This document shows positions 22,227-25,152 of a DNA stretch of 25,152 nt, piece after piece. How positions within the stretch are numbered: the first letter of the stretch is position 1; each line of letters begins with the position of its first letter. The notes under the pieces are model-generated. The model saw only the letters and a program-made list of their open reading frames with translations. It did not search any database and was not told where the DNA came from. This stretch comes from Solirubrobacterales bacterium. Its GTDB lineage: Bacteria; Actinomycetota; Thermoleophilia; Solirubrobacterales; Solirubrobacteraceae. The stretch spans positions 1-25,152 of the forward strand of contig PLYX01000117.1 in the NCBI GenBank assembly GCA_003151895.1, in the 5' to 3' direction. The position numbers were made by a program, and so were the translations under genes.

Positions 22227-25012
22227 GGCGCGGTGAGCCCGCGCCGCCTCGGTCTGCTTGCCATAAGCGAGCGTATGCCGCGGCGGATGCGCGCCGTCAG
22301 CGGCTGCTCGCTTTCGGCGAGCACCACGGCGGCGGGCAGCGCGACGAGCACCCCGACGAGTGACACGGAGAGGTCGACGAGCGTGACGAGCCCGAAGTCG
22401 CGGAGCATCGCGATGTCCGACAGCGTGAGCACCCCGAACCCGGCTATCGCGGTGACCCCGGATGCGGCGACGGCAGCGCCCGTGTGGCGGTAGGCGCGGC
22501 GCAGCGCCTGCACGGTGGAGTGCCCGGCGGCGCGCTCCTGGCGGTGGCGCTCGGAGAGCAGCACGCTGAACTCGGTGGAGATCGCGATGACGAGCGCTCC
22601 GAGCGTGACCGACATCGGGTTGAGCGGGATGCGCAGCGCGAACAGCACGAGCGCCGACCAGCCCGTGGCGAGCACGATCGGCGCAAGCGGCACAAGCGCG
22701 CGGCGGCGGTCTCCCCTGAAGGCGATGAGCAAGATAAGAGCGACGGCGGCGAGCGCGGCGAGCAGCGTGATCACGCGTCGCCACGGGGAGGCGATCTGTG
22801 CGCCGGCCTGAGCGGCGAGCACGGACAGCCCGACGAGCCGTGCGCTCACGCCGGCAGGCGGGTGCAGGTTCGATCGCATCCCTTCGATCACGTGCTGCTG
22901 CTGCTGCAGTGGCATCGAGCGAATGCCGAAGGCGAGCGTGGCGGAGTGCCGGTCGGCGCTGATCACGTCTTCGGAGAAGTACGTGGGGATCGCGGCGAGC
23001 AGGCCCTGGACCTGCTTCTCGGTCAGCTTGGCCGAGGCGCCTTCGCCACTCTGGAAGAGATCGGGCAGCGAGAAGGCGGGGCACAGCTGCGCGTGTCCAC
23101 ACCCTTTGGTCGAGCTGTAGCCGAAGCGCGTGACGATGGCGCTCTCATACTTGCTCATCCATTCGATCGTGGCCGGCTTGGTGAGCGTGTCCGAGCTCAC
23201 CATCAGGTCGATCTCGCCGCCCACGCCCGTTGCGCGTTCGAGCGCGCTCAGGTTGTGCAGCGAGGAGAGGCTCTGCGGAGCCAGCTTGGCGATGTCGGTT
23301 TGGACCTGCGTCTGGGTGTCGAGGCCCCAGCCGAGAGCCGCGAGCGCGATGCCTACGCCGAGCACGCGGCCCGGTCGCTGCACCGCGTAGACGAGCGCCG
23401 AGCGCGAGACGAAGCGCGTGAGCGCGTTGTCGGTAAGCAGTTCGCGCGCCCCCTGCCACGCCGGAGCGAGCCAGTCGCCGACCAACTCAATGGCCCCTCG
23501 TGCACGTGCGCGGACGCGCACGAGGGGAGGGCCCTTGATCTCCGACTCCACACCCACCCCTCCGGCGCCGCCCGATTCCACACGCACCCCCAGCCCCCGC
23601 GCTGTGAGCGCCAGCGCCGCTGAGCCGGCGGTCAGCGCGCATACGAACGCGAGCGCAACGCCGATGACGAGCAGCAGACCGAAGCCGCGCACCATCGGCA
23701 CGGGCGAGAGCATCAACACGAGCAGCCCACCGATGCTCGCGAGCGCGGCGGTGGCGATCGTGGGTGCGCCGTGCAGCGCGGCCTGGCGGACGGCGTCGAG
23801 AGACCGATCGACGGCACCGCCGGCGAAGCCGGTGGTGGGCCAGCGCGCTCCCGCCGCGCGGGCCTCCTCGACGCGCGACTGAAATTGGATCGCGTAGTCC
23901 ACCGAGAGGCCGACAAGCACCGGCAGGACGGCGACCGAGGCCATCGTGAGCGAGGCGCCCCAGAGCGCGAGCGCACCGAACGTGAGCGCGGCCGCCAGCA
24001 CGGCGATCGCGAGCGGCAAGAGGCGCGGGCGGGCGTTGAAGATCAGGCTGAGCACGATGCCCATAACGAGCAGCACGGCGACGAGCAGCAGCTCGATCGA
24101 GTTGGAGATCGAGCTCGTGATGTCGTTGACGATCACAGGCTCGCCGGTGACGAGGTAGACCTCCCCGTTGGCAAGGCGCCACTGGCTCATCGCCACCGCT
24201 TGGCGAATCAGGCCGATCGTGTGCGAGCGCTGCGCTTCTGAGAGCCCGGCCTTCAGGCGCACCGAGACGAGCGCCGCTTCGCGGCTCGGGAAGAGGTAGG
24301 CGAAGCGCTGCTTGGGCGTGCCGGAGGGCTTGGTCGGGTCGAACACGATCTTCGAGACGAATTCGTGGTTGCCCAAGGCGGGGGCGCTGTTCAAGCCGTA
24401 GCGGATCGCAAGCGCGCTGATTTCGGCGGCGAAGCCCGCCATCGTGGCCTTGCGCGCCTGGGCGGCGAGCGTGGTGGCCTGCTGGACGCCGAGCCCGCGG
24501 GCGAGCGCCGTCCGGTAGACGGTGGAGCTGGCCTGCTTGGCCTCCGCTTCGGCCTGGGCGCCGCGGGCGGCGAGCGCTTTGTCGATCTGGAGCGCCGCCT
24601 CGTTGATGAACGTGCCGGGTCCGAACACGACCTTCACCGCTTTGCCGCGCGTGAGCTGACCGCACGGTCCACTCGCTCCGCCCTCCTGGGCGAGGGCCGC
24701 TGCGGGCAGATTGCCGGATAGGCACCCCTCGAGCCCGACGAGCCGGTCGATGTCGGAGCTCAGCACGAGCTTGCGCAGGTCGCCCTTGACGAGCACCTCG
24801 ACAGGCTCTTCGCCGAAGCGCGCGTAGAAGCCCTGGGTGTCCTTGTAGGCGGCGCTGGAACGCCCCACAAGCGTGTCGGTGGCGGCGGTCGGGTGCAGTC
24901 CGAGCGCGGCTATCGCGCACCCGACGCCGAGCGCGCCGAGCAGAAGGACCGTGAGCAGCGGCCTGCGCGCCGCACGCACGGCCAACCCTGAGAACAGCCT
25001 CCCTGCGGACAC
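22223..25012 (-). CDS. MMPL/RND-superfamily exporter
   Basis: A 929-residue membrane transporter with two repeated halves. Each has one N-terminal helix, a large extracytoplasmic loop and a bundle of further helices, typical of MMPL/HpnN-like proteins moving lipids or hydrophobic molecules with proton motive force. The first half has PLLTVLLLGALGVGCAIAAL, a loop of about 250 residues, and the family motif LVGLSVDYAIQFQSRVEEA after helix 4. The second half has the equivalent LVIAISTEFSVLLSERHRQE. The charged residue in TEFS replaces the usual GVDY. GTG 25012 follows a TAGGCT hexamer by six bases with no ribosome site, suggesting a leaderless message. It leads an operon with the redoxin-like and B3/B4 genes. 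Substrate unknown; a hopanoid, polyketide or envelope lipid is possible. Confidence 0.88.
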   Translation of the reverse strand: MSAGRLFSGLAVRAARRPLLTVLLLGALGVGCAIAALGLHPTAATDTLVGRSSAAYKDTQGFYARFGEEPVEVLVKGDLRKLVLSSDIDRLVGLEGCLSGNLPAAALAQEGGASGPCGQLTRGKAVKVVFGPGTFINEAALQIDKALAARGAQAEAEAKQASSTVYRTALARGLGVQQATTLAAQARKATMAGFAAEISALAIRYGLNSAPALGNHEFVSKIVFDPTKPSGTPKQRFAYLFPSREAALVSVRLKAGLSEAQRSHTIGLIRQAVAMSQWRLANGEVYLVTGEPVIVNDITSSISNSIELLLVAVLLVMGIVLSLIFNARPRLLPLAIAVLAAALTFGALALWGASLTMASVAVLPVLVGLSVDYAIQFQSRVEEARAAGARWPTTGFAGGAVDRSLDAVRQAALHGAPTIATAALASIGGLLVLMLSPVPMVRGFGLLLVIGVALAFVCALTAGSAALALTARGLGVRVESGGAGGVGVESEIKGPPLVRVRARARGAIELVGDWLAPAWQGARELLTDNALTRFVSRSALVYAVQRPGRVLGVGIALAALGWGLDTQTQVQTDIAKLAPQSLSSLHNLSALERATGVGGEIDLMVSSDTLTKPATIEWMSKYESAIVTRFGYSSTKGCGHAQLCPAFSLPDLFQSGEGASAKLTEKQVQGLLAAIPTYFSEDVISADRHSATLAFGIRSMPLQQQQHVIEGMRSNLHPPAGVSARLVGLSVLAAQAGAQIASPWRRVITLLAALAAVALILLIAFRGDRRRALVPLAPIVLATGWSALVLFALRIPLNPMSVTLGALVIAISTEFSVLLSERHRQERAAGHSTVQALRRAYRHTGAAVAASGVTAIAGFGVLTLSDIAMLRDFGLVTLVDLSVSLVGVLVALPAAVVLAESEQPLTARIRRGIRSLMASRPRRRGLTAP

Positions 25013-25018
25013 GTTCGA

Positions 25019-25024
25019 AGCCTA
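25019..25024 (-). promoter_or_regulatory. -10 element for leaderless transcription of the exporter operon
   Basis: On the minus strand TAGGCT lies six bases before GTG 25012, identical in sequence and spacing to the universal stress gene. The AT-rich element copy B starts about 55 bases further upstream. Confidence 0.5.
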
Positions 25025-25078
25025 GAGGCTCGGTACGGGTTCGGCGTCAGGTGAGGATGATGACGACCGGGGCATCAA

Positions 25079-25152
25079 TGAGGAGAAGTGCGATGTACTT
25101 TTTGAGATTTTACTATCGTAGCTACACATGTATAGACTATCGCAAAATTTCA
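25079..25152. repeat. AT-rich palindromic element, copy B (cut by window end)
   Basis: It begins with TGAGGAGAAG (25079-25088), as copy A does, followed by an AT-rich core (25103-25152) with opposed ends TGAGATTTTAC and GCAAAATTTCA. By hand alignment about four of five core positions match copy A (20655-20705) with one single-base gap. The window stops exactly at the last base of the core, so the right outer arm is not seen. It lies 67-140 bases upstream of the exporter start. Confidence 0.85.

Noticed and set aside
22484..23623. 379-codon plus-strand frame opposite the exporter gene
   Set aside because: Arg/Glu-rich shadow of the MMPL gene with no motif.

Overview
The window is about 25 kb of GC-rich bacterial DNA with tightly packed genes and many 4-base start/stop overlaps. 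Several starts sit only 6 to 7 bases after a TANNNT -10 hexamer, as in leaderless actinobacterial transcription. It carries an actinobacterial (mycobacterial-type) integration host factor gene. This and the general gene content suggest a deep-branching actinobacterium, most likely Thermoleophilia/Solirubrobacterales. That assignment is an inference; there is no rRNA or other marker here.

Layout, left to right. Bases 1-114 are the tail of an unidentified gene. A TPP riboswitch (219-327) leads a three-gene ABC importer for a thiamine pyrimidine precursor (330-2918). An orphan NarL-type response regulator (3046-3714) converges on an AcuC/HDAC-like deacetylase (3721-4743), which diverges from a zinc alcohol dehydrogenase (4853-5821). 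A universal stress protein (5811-6245) follows. A minus-strand group (8225 to 6351) encodes a PadR regulator, an ABC-type ATPase that has lost every catalytic motif except Walker A and Walker B aspartate, and an IclR-like winged-helix protein without effector domain. Next is an OmpR/histidine kinase pair (10546 to 8317). It is divergent from a redox cluster (10868-15321): a cytochrome b-like membrane protein, a secreted Ser/Glu/Pro repeat protein, ApbE flavin transferase, a ferric-reductase-like heme membrane protein, a NuoF-like flavoprotein and a 3Fe-4S ferredoxin. A plausible reading is that electrons move between NAD(P)H, ferredoxin and a membrane heme path under control of the two-component system.

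The right part has an AlkA-type glycosylase with a small membrane protein (minus strand). Then comes a divergent pair resembling the two committed enzymes of bacterial ceramide synthesis: a bCerS/YghO-like acyltransferase and a serine palmitoyltransferase-like enzyme. A 180-bp palindromic MITE-like element, the mIHF gene with a good promoter and long leader, and a convergent coiled-coil protein follow. The last operon (25012 to 20771) encodes an MMPL/RND exporter, a membrane-anchored thioredoxin-fold protein and a B3/B4-domain protein.

The most unusual DNA signal is a very AT-rich palindromic element of about 75-100 bp, present twice in the same orientation (20630-20730 and 25079-25152). The copies bracket the last operon, and each lies upstream of a minus-strand gene. 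The window ends exactly at the edge of the second copy's core, which may mean that the assembly broke at a multi-copy repeat.
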